From Hungatella sp. (lineage in GTDB: Bacteria > Bacillota > Clostridia > Lachnospirales > Lachnospiraceae), in contig JAAWHU010000001.1 of NCBI GenBank assembly GCA_022796015.1, forward strand, positions 1 to 64,000: a stretch of DNA of 64,000 nt, written 5' to 3'. The position numbers were made by a program, and so were the translations under genes. This document shows, one piece after another, positions 26,477-35,662 of the stretch (its first letter is position 1; each line of letters begins with the position of its first letter). The notes under the pieces were generated by a model. That model was not told the origin of the DNA and searched no databases. It saw nothing but the letters and a program-made list of their open reading frames with translations.

Positions 26477-26550
26477 ATTCTTTATCTTCCTTTTTCTATG
26501 GTTATTTATCCTTTTATGGCCTGGCACCTCTTATTGCAGCAGGCAATGTC

Positions 26551-27087
26551 CTATTTCTCCAAATACTTCTTACTCACCATTTTCGTGAGCCAGACACCAT
26601 TTTCGGACAAATAAAATTTATATCCCTCTCGATACATGGCACCGCTGCGGACCTTCAGCACCACAGGACTGCCATGACGTTTTCCTACTTTTAAAGCAGT
26701 CTCCACGTCCTTTGACAGATGGACATACAACCGGCTCATGGGCTTTAAGCCTTCTGCATGAATCGACTTTAAAAATCTGTCTGCCGTCCCATGATATAAA
26801 AATTCCGGCGGCTCCTGCTCCTTCAGTTCCACATCTACGGGAACGCTGTGCCCTTGATTGGCACGGATCAAGGTCTTATCCTCATTAAAGCTGTACCGCT
26901 GTTTACTGTCATTTTTCACAATCTCTTCCAAAACTGCCATATCAATCTTTCTTCCGGTGGCACTGACTCCCTCCAGAAGCTTCTGCACATCTGCCCATCC
27001 GTGTTCATCTAACGTAATTCCTGCCGCACCCGGATTATGCCTCAACACAAGGCTGATAAACACACTCAGCTTATCTGTCTTTCCCAT
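26551..27087 (-). CDS. kptA: RNA 2'-phosphotransferase (Tpt1/KptA family)
   Basis: 178 aa. Family enzymes move an internal RNA 2'-phosphate to NAD+, giving ADP-ribose 1'',2''-cyclic phosphate. Seen: LSVFISLVLRHNPGAAGITLDEHGWADVQKLLEG (N-terminal domain), YHGTADRFLKSIHAEGLKP (NAD-binding H-G-T), RLYVHLSKDVETALKVGKRHG, and the C-terminal FYLSENGVWLTKMV. The usual catalytic Arg-His-Arg-Arg positions appear present. In bacteria, which lack the fungal-type tRNA ligation, its role is unclear. Same direction as the HAD gene 74 bp downstream. Confidence 0.92.
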   Translation of the reverse strand: MGKTDKLSVFISLVLRHNPGAAGITLDEHGWADVQKLLEGVSATGRKIDMAVLEEIVKNDSKQRYSFNEDKTLIRANQGHSVPVDVELKEQEPPEFLYHGTADRFLKSIHAEGLKPMSRLYVHLSKDVETALKVGKRHGSPVVLKVRSGAMYREGYKFYLSENGVWLTKMVSKKYLEK

Positions 27088-27183
27088 AAAATTTTTGATC
27101 TCCCTCTTTCCTAGCCTTTATGCATGGTTTCACGCTGTGCTGCCAGTATTCGTAATCCGGGCTGTTGCCCGGGACTTTCATAG

Positions 27184-27214
27184 TAAATTAGGGGCCCTGC
27201 CGCCGCAGGCCCCC
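27184..27214 (-). terminator. Hairpin after the ChbG-type gene
   Basis: GC-rich stem across 27191-27214 (GGGGCC/GGCCCC arms with one bulge), 7 bp after the gene stop and followed on the minus strand by TAATTTACT, a weak T-run. A second hairpin (CCGGGC-TGTT-GCCCGG, about 27157-27172) lies just beyond. Confidence 0.55.
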
Positions 27215-27221
27215 TTTCCCG

Positions 27222-27914
27222 TTAATAATGGGTCAATATGATTCCTTTTTCCTTTATGTAATCCGACACTTCTTTGGAGCAAAGCACATCCAGCTCCTGA
27301 ACTCTGTGGACATTATAGGAACTTCTGCGGTAAAGCTCCAGGTCACAATATCCCGGATGCGCCATAATCTCAATGTCTTTTCCGGCATATTGCTCCAGAA
27401 GCTTTAGGAGTACCTCTTTTGTTGCAGTCTCTCCATAAAAACCGGAGACAAATTCGTAAGATCCGTATCTCCGCATAGGCAGGTGATACTCTCCTGCCAG
27501 CTTCCGTGACACCTCCCTTAATGGTTCATTAAAATCATGCATATGGTGGTGAGAATCCAGATGCGTAGGCATACGGCCGAAGAGTTCTATAAAGCGCTCA
27601 ATCTGTGCCTTCCACTCGTCATATACTTCTTCTGGATCCAGTTCTGTGCGGCGCACCTTATCTTTAGGCAGAAAATTGCCGCACTCGTCTGTAAAACTCT
27701 TCACCCCTGTCAGCGCTTTCCCCAAGGTCAGCGTCATGTGGACGCCGATTCCCAGATCCGGACAGTCCTCTGCCAGCTTTCTGCCAAGTTCTAACCAGGG
27801 CATATTGGTGAGAGCGGTAGTCGACCGAACAATCCCCTGGTGATATCCTTCGATTATTCCCTCTGTGACGGCCCTTGTATATCCGAAATCGTCAGCATTG
27901 ATAACCAACTTCAT
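27222..27914 (-). CDS. ChbG/HpnK (YdjC) family carbohydrate deacetylase
   Basis: 230 aa cytosolic hydrolase. Seen: the N-terminal LVINADDFGYTRAVTEGI (metal-binding D-D), GIGVHMTLTLGKALTG (His ligand), PTHLDSHHHMHDFNEPL (H-x-x-x-H metal site) and IEIMAHPGYCDLEL (catalytic His). Family members remove N-acetyl groups from chitobiose-type or hopanoid sugars. No chitobiose transport or phospho-glycosidase genes are nearby, so the sugar is unknown. Preceded by a good promoter and followed by a hairpin; a single-gene unit. Confidence 0.92.
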   Translation of the reverse strand: MKLVINADDFGYTRAVTEGIIEGYHQGIVRSTTALTNMPWLELGRKLAEDCPDLGIGVHMTLTLGKALTGVKSFTDECGNFLPKDKVRRTELDPEEVYDEWKAQIERFIELFGRMPTHLDSHHHMHDFNEPLREVSRKLAGEYHLPMRRYGSYEFVSGFYGETATKEVLLKLLEQYAGKDIEIMAHPGYCDLELYRRSSYNVHRVQELDVLCSKEVSDYIKEKGIILTHY

Positions 27915-27967
27915 ACTATCTCGTTCCTCCTTCTTCTCAATTACTGCCGGCTTTATGTACTGCCTCC

Positions 27968-27996
27968 ATTATAATTGAGAAGATAACAGATGTAAA
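27968..27996 (-). promoter_or_regulatory. Promoter of the ChbG-type deacetylase gene
   Basis: Minus-strand -35 TTTACA (27991-27996), 17-bp spacer, -10 TATAAT (27968-27973), 54 bp upstream of the start. The -35 sits inside near-repeated ATAACAG text. Confidence 0.75.
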
Positions 27997-28124
27997 GACT
28001 ATTAAGATAACAGGCCCCCTCCAGACAACAAGTTTTTATTCTTTCACTCGTCCTTCCGGAAAGGAGCCTGTCACAAAGCTCACATCACCTCGTTTACTTT
28101 TCCTGATTGTTTAAACTTCTCTGT

Positions 28125-31100
28125 TTATTTTCCATCCCAGATGCCATCTGCATTCACAGAATATCCATCCGGCGTCTTCTCATTGCGGAGCATGGCACCG
28201 AAAGGCCTTGCCTTGCTTCTCACATTATAATACCAGTTGCCTGTGGCCGGGTCTATCTCCCATGTGGGGCCTGCTGAAATCGTATTGAAATAATACCAGT
28301 TGTTGTTAATGGATTTCCAGCCAATGGCCAGCTTTCCTGCACCGGGCTCCAAATAGTAGGTGTTCTGATCCTGGGCATCTGTGTACCAGCCGCTCTGCAT
28401 TCCGTTTTCAATGGATACACAGTACCAGCTGTTCAGCTCGTAATCATAGACCCATCCGGATTTCAAGTAGCCGTTGGCCCCGAAGGCATACCAGGAACCA
28501 TTTATTTTTTCCCATAGAATCTGCTCTACCGTAGTTCCGTCCTCCTGATTTACCATATGACCCTTTGCCTCGGTTTTGTCTGCATAGACCAGCTTCCATC
28601 CTATGTCATTCAGGGTCCAATGAGAATATCCTGCGCCTTCTCCTGTAATAATCCCTGTATCGGAATTCACATATCCTTTTTTCGCGTCATGGCTTACCTT
28701 AGCTGTCTGGCCGGAAGATGAAGGCTTACTGCTGCTGCCGCTGCTGTAACTGTCGTTGTCACTGCCGCCTCCGCTGCTGCTGCCGCTGTCGCTGTCGTTT
28801 CCTCCTGTACTTCCGCCGATCCGGTAGTTCTGTGCGGCGCGCTTTAAGGTGTCATCCCCTTTTGTTCGGAACTCGATTCCCAAAGTATGAGTTCCCGGTG
28901 CTTTGGAGTCCCTTAAGGTCTGACTTCTGATGGTGATTCTGGTGCTTCCTGATTCGGCAGTATAGTCCACTCCCTTAGTCAGTTTTTCACCATCCAGGAA
29001 CAAGTCGACGAATTCACCGAAGACACCCTGAGAAACCATAAGCTGATCGCCATAAGAGTTGGAGACAATGTCCTGTACCCGGCTGCTCAGCTCGTAACCT
29101 GTATCCGTGGCGCCATCTACGTTGGCGTCGGTGTTCTCAAGTACAGTGAAGGTAAAGGTCCGCCGGCTTGACTTGAAGCTTCCATAGCTGTTATTCATCT
29201 CCACAGTAAAGGTAAAAGTACCGGTCTCCGTGGGAACACCATACAATTCCCCGTTAGGCTTTATAACCATACCTCCCGGCAGCTTACCGCTTAAAAGATG
29301 GTAGGTTACGGTGTTCCAGCTGTATTTGTTGCTGTTCTGAATCATAGTTCCGTAAGGAACGTATTTGACTGCATTGGGAATCTCTTTTGTGGTAATACTC
29401 GGGTCTCCGATGGTACCGGTGAGATTCAGCACCATCAAAGTCGTGCTTCCTGATTTGATGGTCAGCGTTCCTGACACATCGCTTCCGTCCTCCACTCCAT
29501 CCTTTATCTGAATGCGAAGCTTGGCCAGATTCCACAGTTCCCCATAGCTGGTTGTCTGATTGACTGTAGTAAATCCTGCCAGCTCATGGTTTCCTGTCAG
29601 ATCCCAGTAGTCATCTAATTCCACCTGGTCTGATACAAGCTCAGCGGACAGATTGGGGATGGCCTCTGTTCCTATGTTGGCTAACAGGATATCATGGCGG
29701 TAGTCAAATCTTCCGTCCAGGATCATTTCCCGGGTAGAGGTTACGATTCCTCCCTCTTCCTTGGTCTTTGCGTCCTGGTCGGCCAGGCTGTTAATATAAA
29801 GCTTTCCTGTATTCTCTTCCGGTTTTACAATCTGAAGCCAGTAATTCTTTCCATTCTCCTTGTCTTCCGCAGAGGCCGTGTATTGTACCGGGCCTTTGGA
29901 AAAATCGTGAACGCTTTTTCCTGACTCTTCCGGAGCGCTGCTTCCCGCAGCATACAGATTAATCCCGTCCTGGCAGGAAAATCTAGGTGCCAGCTTTGTC
30001 AGATCCGTGTCTCCTTCCACCAGAATCGTGAGATAGCTGTAATCGGCGTAGGAATCCTCAGCCACATCCACCACGTAGCTTCTCACATCATTGCCAGCCG
30101 CATTTTTAAGACCATAAAAATGTACAAGGGCATTGCTGCTGAGAGTAGGTTTGTACGCCTCTGTCTTAACACAGTACCGGTAGATCTCCTGATCCTCGGA
30201 GCCATCTTCCCCTACAAAAATCGTGAAATAGACTCCCTTGCTGTAGTTCGTCTTATACCCGCCCTGATTTCCGAGATCAAAGAGACTTCCTTTGATATCG
30301 GCGGCACCAGCCTTTTTAGCTGCGTCAATAGACGCAAACTGGCCCACATAGGCCGCTGTCACAGAGCCGGAGCTTTCCATGCCTAATCTGGAATACCCTA
30401 AAATAAGATTGTATTCTTTATCTAAGGGATATTTGGGATCTATTTGGTAAGTAAGATTTCTCACACCGCTGACTGTGGTGGTAGACGATCCCCTTGATAT
30501 ATGCTGTCTTCCGCTGTCCGTTATATCATAGAGGCCATAATCCCCATAGGTAATGATCTGGCTACCCACGGTGTTTAACCATATTTCAAAGGGCAGGCAT
30601 CCGGTGACATTTCCCGAGGAATCATAGGTAACCATGGTAACCATAGTAACCTGGGTTTCCCCATAGAAATTTCTTTTATATCCGCTGTCTTTCTTTGTCA
30701 TGTCAGAGGAAAAAAGCTGGGCTGTAATGTCCTTTCCCTCTGCTTCTGCCCTTTCAGGATCTGTAAAGCTTCCTTCGTATGCTTTCAAAGTCTTGATTCC
30801 ATGATTCTTATACACAGCCGGATTGATCTGCAGGCCTATGTATGCTCCGGCCTCCCAGTCTATTATGTCTTTGCGTGCTACTCTGACATATAATTCCCGC
30901 TCCTCTGGATCATAGTCGTAATAGCGAGTCCTAAAATCCTCGGTTTTAATCACGGGAACATTCGTCCGCTGCCCTGCCGAATCCTGGATATACACAGCAG
31001 GTATCAGCCAATCCTCGGACTTTGTAACTGTTACGTCCACAAGGTAACGGATATTGTCTCCAGCCAGCTGATCGGCATCGCCTACGATCATCTGCCAGGA

Positions 31101-32357
31101 TGTAGTCGTGCTGCCGGATGTTCCCTGGCTCAAGTCTATCATATCTCCCTGGGAACTGATGATATAATCATCTTCCCACATACGTGTCCATGAGATCTGA
31201 TCGGTACTGTCCAGCTGGGCATTGCCGGCAAAAATACTGTTTATGGACACTCTTGTCAGCTCTGCCGGTGTAAAGCTGCTTAAATCAACTGCTGCATTAA
31301 ACCGCTTTTCCTCCAAAGGCAGCAGGGACAGCAGCTGTATCCCGCCGTCATTGGTAAACTCCTTCTTCTCGGGATATACCACCACAATCTCCCCTGCCAC
31401 TTCCAGACTCATCTGGGTTATGACTGTGCCGTCAAAGGATCCGTGTACATAGAAGGTATGGCCTCCCACAGTCACACTGTCATCAGGTGTCATAAACCAC
31501 TGGCTGGCAGTCTTATCCTTGTAGGTAAACTGTACCTCATAGGGGAAGAAGGGATTGGCCTCAGGGATCTCTATGGTGTAGCTTCCGTCTTCCTCAAACC
31601 ATGCATCGCCCAGTTCATTCTCCCAGTCCTCCTGGCTGACTACGGTTACCACATAATTGCCTGTGTTGAACTGTACCTGATCCTTTGCCTTCGCCGCGTT
31701 GGCCGGGGTTGCCTTGGTCTCGGCCTTGTCCTTTGCCGGCGTCTTTAACGGCTTCTCCGCCTCCGGCTTCTTCTCAGGCTCCGGCTTTGCAGGAGCCGTC
31801 TCAGAGTCTGCCGCCTTTGTGGTTTCTTCTGGAGCCAGAGTCTCTTCTGCCTTGGTGCCTTCCTCTGTAGCTGAAGTCTCTTCGGTTTCAGAATCGTCCT
31901 CTGTAGCAGAAGTCTCCTCCGCCTCAGAGCCTTCTTCCTCTGAATCCTCTTCTGCTTCGGAGCTTTCTGCCCCAGTGGAAGTTTCCTCTGCTTTGGAATC
32001 ATCTGCCGGTTCCGAAGTCTCCTCTGCTTTGTCGGTTTCCTCCGGGTTCAAGGTCTCTTCCGCCTCGGTACCCTCAGCATCCTGGGTCTCCTCTGCCGTG
32101 GAGCCTTCCTCCGGGGCCGGGCTCTCTTCTTTGGTACTCTCTGCAGGGGCCTCGGTCTCCTTTGCCTCCGCGCTGCTCTCCTCTGTCCTCAGGGCCTCTC
32201 TGCTCTCAAAGATTTCGTCATCTGTCTTTTCTCTTTCGGTCTGCTTAATCCCGGCTTCCATGGGCAGCGCGTTGGCCACCACAAGAGGCTGGGCAGGCAT
32301 CATAAGCGCAGCCGTCAAGAATACTGCTAACCCCCTTTTCAAGAATTTCATTTTCAC
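28125..32357 (-). CDS. Giant secreted wall-binding protein with acidic repeat stalk (candidate adhesin)
   Basis: 1410 aa. Signal peptide (FLKRGLAVFLTAALMMPAQPLVVANA), then an acidic Glu/Thr/Ser/Ala repeat region (about 45-225, many variants of KAEETSATEE), a Pro/Lys stretch, a long beta-rich region (about 230-1050), a putative Ig-like module (about 1055-1150, KLPGGMVIKPNGELYGVPTE), a Ser/Gly linker and C-terminal choline-binding-like repeats (about 1245-1410). Expected at the cell surface, held to the wall. It starts 21 bp after the kinase stop, so it is the last gene of the Tad/kinase operon. GTG at 32357 is best placed after AAGGAGAG; an ATG two codons on is possible. Adhesin or pilus-tip function is inference. 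Confidence 0.8.
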   Translation of the reverse strand: MKMKFLKRGLAVFLTAALMMPAQPLVVANALPMEAGIKQTEREKTDDEIFESREALRTEESSAEAKETEAPAESTKEESPAPEEGSTAEETQDAEGTEAEETLNPEETDKAEETSEPADDSKAEETSTGAESSEAEEDSEEEGSEAEETSATEDDSETEETSATEEGTKAEETLAPEETTKAADSETAPAKPEPEKKPEAEKPLKTPAKDKAETKATPANAAKAKDQVQFNTGNYVVTVVSQEDWENELGDAWFEEDGSYTIEIPEANPFFPYEVQFTYKDKTASQWFMTPDDSVTVGGHTFYVHGSFDGTVITQMSLEVAGEIVVVYPEKKEFTNDGGIQLLSLLPLEEKRFNAAVDLSSFTPAELTRVSINSIFAGNAQLDSTDQISWTRMWEDDYIISSQGDMIDLSQGTSGSTTTSWQMIVGDADQLAGDNIRYLVDVTVTKSEDWLIPAVYIQDSAGQRTNVPVIKTEDFRTRYYDYDPEERELYVRVARKDIIDWEAGAYIGLQINPAVYKNHGIKTLKAYEGSFTDPERAEAEGKDITAQLFSSDMTKKDSGYKRNFYGETQVTMVTMVTYDSSGNVTGCLPFEIWLNTVGSQIITYGDYGLYDITDSGRQHISRGSSTTTVSGVRNLTYQIDPKYPLDKEYNLILGYSRLGMESSGSVTAAYVGQFASIDAAKKAGAADIKGSLFDLGNQGGYKTNYSKGVYFTIFVGEDGSEDQEIYRYCVKTEAYKPTLSSNALVHFYGLKNAAGNDVRSYVVDVAEDSYADYSYLTILVEGDTDLTKLAPRFSCQDGINLYAAGSSAPEESGKSVHDFSKGPVQYTASAEDKENGKNYWLQIVKPEENTGKLYINSLADQDAKTKEEGGIVTSTREMILDGRFDYRHDILLANIGTEAIPNLSAELVSDQVELDDYWDLTGNHELAGFTTVNQTTSYGELWNLAKLRIQIKDGVEDGSDVSGTLTIKSGSTTLMVLNLTGTIGDPSITTKEIPNAVKYVPYGTMIQNSNKYSWNTVTYHLLSGKLPGGMVIKPNGELYGVPTETGTFTFTVEMNNSYGSFKSSRRTFTFTVLENTDANVDGATDTGYELSSRVQDIVSNSYGDQLMVSQGVFGEFVDLFLDGEKLTKGVDYTAESGSTRITIRSQTLRDSKAPGTHTLGIEFRTKGDDTLKRAAQNYRIGGSTGGNDSDSGSSSGGGSDNDSYSSGSSSKPSSSGQTAKVSHDAKKGYVNSDTGIITGEGAGYSHWTLNDIGWKLVYADKTEAKGHMVNQEDGTTVEQILWEKINGSWYAFGANGYLKSGWVYDYELNSWYCVSIENGMQSGWYTDAQDQNTYYLEPGAGKLAIGWKSINNNWYYFNTISAGPTWEIDPATGNWYYNVRSKARPFGAMLRNEKTPDGYSVNADGIWDGK

Positions 32358-32378
32358 TCATTCTCTCCTTTCCCTTTG

Positions 32379-35300
32379 TCATTTTTGTATATATGTCTCT
32401 CCAAGAGCCATAAGCTCCGGGAGGGAATACAAGCGGCATTGCCGCAGATTCCCGCTTCCATAGTCAAATACAAGCATATCCCCCTGAATGTCGCAGAGAT
32501 TGGGAAGGTATGCCAGAGTCCCAAGGTGTTCATCCAAGAGAAGCCCATACCGCCCGCCCTCTGCGCTGACATACTCCGTAACCACATATTCCCCTGCCTG
32601 GGTCACATAGGTGAGATAGGCATCCTCCTCTAAGGTTCCCACCTTCCGCCCTGACTTTATGTCATAGACTTCCGGCGCGCCGTGGAGAGTGGACGCGATT
32701 CTGTACCGGTCCGTATAGAACTCCTCATACAAGTCCTTAGAAGGCGCCTCCCTTTTCTCCTCTAAGATCAGGGAGCCATCCTCGGCGCTGTAGCATCGGA
32801 CGGTCCCGTCATACCAGATCACCTCAAGCCAGGAGTCTTCCTCATTTTTCCGAAACTGCTGGTCATAGATATTCTTGGAATCCGGAAATTCCCCTTCTGC
32901 CGCCACATTCCCTTCCATGTCATAAATCCGGTAATTCTCATAGTTAAACAACATGGCCCTCCTGCCATCCCGGCTGAGACGGGCCTCATCATGGGCATAG
33001 CGGGCATCATAGGCGAGAAGCCTGGCATCCTCATGGTTCTCCAGCTTCAAAATCCGGACCGTAGGGCCGTTTCTCCCTGCAAGTACTGCATATTGCCGTG
33101 AGAGGGCAGGGAAATCCCATGGCTCCTCACAGATTTCCGAGGACATGAGATTGGCCCCCCTGTCATAGAAAGAAAACCCATGATCGTCTGTGGTAATAAG
33201 AATATACTCCTCCCCCACAGAGAATCCGGTAATCTTGTGGTCTCCGGTGTAGGCAAGCTCCGTCTCCTCCAAGGTATGGCCGTCAAGGCGTACTAACAGA
33301 TTCCCGTTGGCAAGACAAACCCCTTCCTCATCTGCCTTCAGGTAAAAATGATCCCGGGATTCCAGTGTTCCCACATAGACGCCTTCCTCCGTGTCTACGA
33401 GGCCGAAGAAGGACTCGTCGCTTTTGTTGGATGCAAAGGCAAAATACTTGCCGCAGAACCCTCCCTCAAAATGCCTGTAGGATGTCTCGTCATAGACGAT
33501 CATATTGTCCTCAGGGCTGTCTATATCAAAAATCCACAGCTCCCCTTTGGAGAAGCTTACTGCCAGAAACTGTCCGGTCTCATCAAGGGCAAAGATACGG
33601 TTGGCGGGGTTGGCAAAGATATCGTTAACTGCTGCCTCCATCCGGTGTCCCTCAAAAGAACAGTCGGTAATCTTCGTTCCATCGGACATTCTGTACAGAA
33701 CCGCATAATCCTCGTCTTTATCAACGGCAGCCACCACCGTTCCATCGCCTGATACTGCAAGGGTCGTGGCCTGCTCTCCTGTCCAGAGAATCTCCTGCTT
33801 ATGAAGATCATAGGCCGTGACTCCCTGCTCCCCGGCATAGACGATCCGCGACTCATCCACAAAGATCAGGTCCGAGAGGGCCGAATCCCTGGCCGGAAGC
33901 ACCACAGTCCTCTCACCGGTCTCCATCTCATACACAGCTGCCTCCGACTGATATACCACCCCAAAGCAATCTCCTTTTGGCGAAATCTTTATGGTAAAGG
34001 GAGCCGCAGGCAGTTCTATGGTGTCTAAGGATTTAAACCCATCGGATAAGTCATAGACGCCCAGGGCGTCGGTTAAAGCCTTCTGGGCCTGGGGAACGGC
34101 AGAAGGTTCCCATATGCTTTTTTCCCTGGGGACAGCCTCAAGGGCCAGGTTCACGGCTCCCGATATATCACCCTTTTCCAGACTGTTGCCGGAATATTCC
34201 GACAAAGCCAAAGCCTCCTTGGTCCGCTCAAGCTGCTTCATCCCCGTAAAGGCGCCGAAGCCTCCGGATAAGAAAAGAACCGACATGGCTGCCGTCCACA
34301 CTGCCATGCGTCTTCTGTGGCGGATTATCCTGGGATCCTTCCTGTGCAGCTGCCTGAATGCCCCAAGCATCTCCCCGGCAGACTGATAGCGCATGTCCGG
34401 GTCAGGACACATGGCTTTTTTTATGATCTCCCATACTGCCGGACTGCAGACATCCGGCCCTAAGGCCTTGACCTCCAGGGCATTCCTGTCAGGCCTCTGC
34501 CCCGACAGAAGGTGATAGAGAGTGGCTCCCAGACTGTAGATATCGGAACGCACGTCCAGCATCACTGCCGACGACGAGCTGCCGGTGCTGCCTCCTCCCG
34601 TGGAGGGCCCGCCGTTTCTCTGACCGCCTCCCTCAGGGACAGGCCCGCGGTTCTTCTGTCCTTCTTCTGGGATGGGCCCACGGTTCTGGCCCGCCTCCCC
34701 CAAAAGGGACTGGCCGGTCTTGTGATAGCTTCTTATATCTACGGTTCCGTCAGAAGATCCTTGATTTTCTCCCTGTCCCATTCCCAGGATATCGATGGTC
34801 TCCGGCACATCAGACTGTGACTGCCGCGGCTTCTCACAAACCTCACCTGTTTTTTGGGGTTCCACCGTCCCTAAGGTCTTGGTCGTGACAGTCTGATTCT
34901 TCCGTTTGCTGCTGTAATCCACGCCGTAGTGCTCCGGCGAGGCATAGCCCCAGCTGAATCCTACTCTCACGGCCCCGTCCTCGCCCAGAGCCAGGGCAAT
35001 GTTGTAGTCGATGAGGCAGATATCCCCGTTTGGCCGCAGCATAATGTTGGCCGGTTTGATATCTCCGTGAAGGATTCCGTAAGGAGGGCGGCTGTGAAGG
35101 TACTCCAGCGCCTCCAAAAGCTGACAGGACCAGCCGATGATCTGAGGCTGCGTGGGAATCTGCCCTCTCTTTAAAAGGTGGTCCAGGCTCTCCCCATCGA
35201 TAAAATCCATAACCGTGTATACCACTCCGTTTTCTTGAACAAAGTCATATACCTGTGGAATATAGGTCTGGCTCAGCCCTTTTAGCATATCCACTTCCCG

Positions 35301-35456
35301 CCTGAGAATTTGGGCATCTGTGTTCAGCGTTCGTTTATCCGCCTTCAGTACAATCTGCTTGTCCAGCCTCAGATGGCGTCCCCGATAGACGATGCCTCCT
35401 CCTCCGGCACCGATTTGTTCCTGTATCTCATACATACCTGCAATGATCCAGGCCAT
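32379..35456 (-). CDS. Transmembrane Ser/Thr protein kinase with beta-propeller-like outer domain
   Basis: About 1025 aa. Cytosolic Hanks-type kinase: glycine loop IGAGGGGIVYRG, VAIK-equivalent Lys38, HGDIKPANIM with catalytic Asp132, then IDYN where most kinases have DFG. Between SPEHYGVDY and DVRSDIYSLGATLYHLL there is an insert of about 118 residues rich in Thr, Gly and Pro. One membrane helix (about 384-404), then a 600-residue region of repeated beta blades resembling WD40/PQQ propellers (FAVSGDGTVVAAVDKDEDYAVL; FLAVSFSKGELWIFDID), outside the membrane. No PASTA domains. Co-operonic with PP2C and FHA genes. ATG at 35456 lies 9 bp after GGGGGG; a GTG 6 bp up is possible. Substrates probably include the FHA protein (inference). 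Confidence 0.9.
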   Translation of the reverse strand: MAWIIAGMYEIQEQIGAGGGGIVYRGRHLRLDKQIVLKADKRTLNTDAQILRREVDMLKGLSQTYIPQVYDFVQENGVVYTVMDFIDGESLDHLLKRGQIPTQPQIIGWSCQLLEALEYLHSRPPYGILHGDIKPANIMLRPNGDICLIDYNIALALGEDGAVRVGFSWGYASPEHYGVDYSSKRKNQTVTTKTLGTVEPQKTGEVCEKPRQSQSDVPETIDILGMGQGENQGSSDGTVDIRSYHKTGQSLLGEAGQNRGPIPEEGQKNRGPVPEGGGQRNGGPSTGGGSTGSSSSAVMLDVRSDIYSLGATLYHLLSGQRPDRNALEVKALGPDVCSPAVWEIIKKAMCPDPDMRYQSAGEMLGAFRQLHRKDPRIIRHRRRMAVWTAAMSVLFLSGGFGAFTGMKQLERTKEALALSEYSGNSLEKGDISGAVNLALEAVPREKSIWEPSAVPQAQKALTDALGVYDLSDGFKSLDTIELPAAPFTIKISPKGDCFGVVYQSEAAVYEMETGERTVVLPARDSALSDLIFVDESRIVYAGEQGVTAYDLHKQEILWTGEQATTLAVSGDGTVVAAVDKDEDYAVLYRMSDGTKITDCSFEGHRMEAAVNDIFANPANRIFALDETGQFLAVSFSKGELWIFDIDSPEDNMIVYDETSYRHFEGGFCGKYFAFASNKSDESFFGLVDTEEGVYVGTLESRDHFYLKADEEGVCLANGNLLVRLDGHTLEETELAYTGDHKITGFSVGEEYILITTDDHGFSFYDRGANLMSSEICEEPWDFPALSRQYAVLAGRNGPTVRILKLENHEDARLLAYDARYAHDEARLSRDGRRAMLFNYENYRIYDMEGNVAAEGEFPDSKNIYDQQFRKNEEDSWLEVIWYDGTVRCYSAEDGSLILEEKREAPSKDLYEEFYTDRYRIASTLHGAPEVYDIKSGRKVGTLEEDAYLTYVTQAGEYVVTEYVSAEGGRYGLLLDEHLGTLAYLPNLCDIQGDMLVFDYGSGNLRQCRLYSLPELMALGETYIQK

Positions 35457-35485
35457 AGACACTTTCCCCCCCTGTCTCTTGTCAT

Positions 35486-35644
35486 TTACCTCCCTGGCTT
35501 CCCGTACTCCTGTTCCAGCTTTTTCTTAATTCTGCGCCCTGTAAGTGTAAAAATGATCATGCCAGCCGCAGCCAGAACAGCCGCAACGGACATAACCGCA
35601 ATTCCGCCCCAAAACAGCCACTGACCCTCCGAAACATACAACAT
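35486..35644 (-). CDS. 52-aa single-pass membrane peptide between phosphatase and kinase genes
   Basis: Small gene of 52 codons: MLYVSEGQWLFWGGIAVMSV, then an Ala/Leu/Ile membrane helix to about residue 34 and a basic tail (GRRIKKKLEQEYGKPGR). Strong ribosome binding site GGGGAGG 7 bp ahead of the ATG at 35644. It fills the gap between PP2C (18 bp) and the kinase (29 bp), so it is part of the operon. Topology: short outside N-terminus, positively charged inside tail. Possibly a small partner of the kinase; no homologue recognised. Confidence 0.78.
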   Translation of the reverse strand: MLYVSEGQWLFWGGIAVMSVAAVLAAAGMIIFTLTGRRIKKKLEQEYGKPGR

Positions 35645-35662
35645 AGGATTCCTCCCCTTATC

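Noticed and set aside
31699..32463. Plus-strand Ser/Ala/Val-rich frame of 254 codons
   Set aside because: It is the complement of the acidic repeat codons of the secreted protein; low complexity and no start signals.
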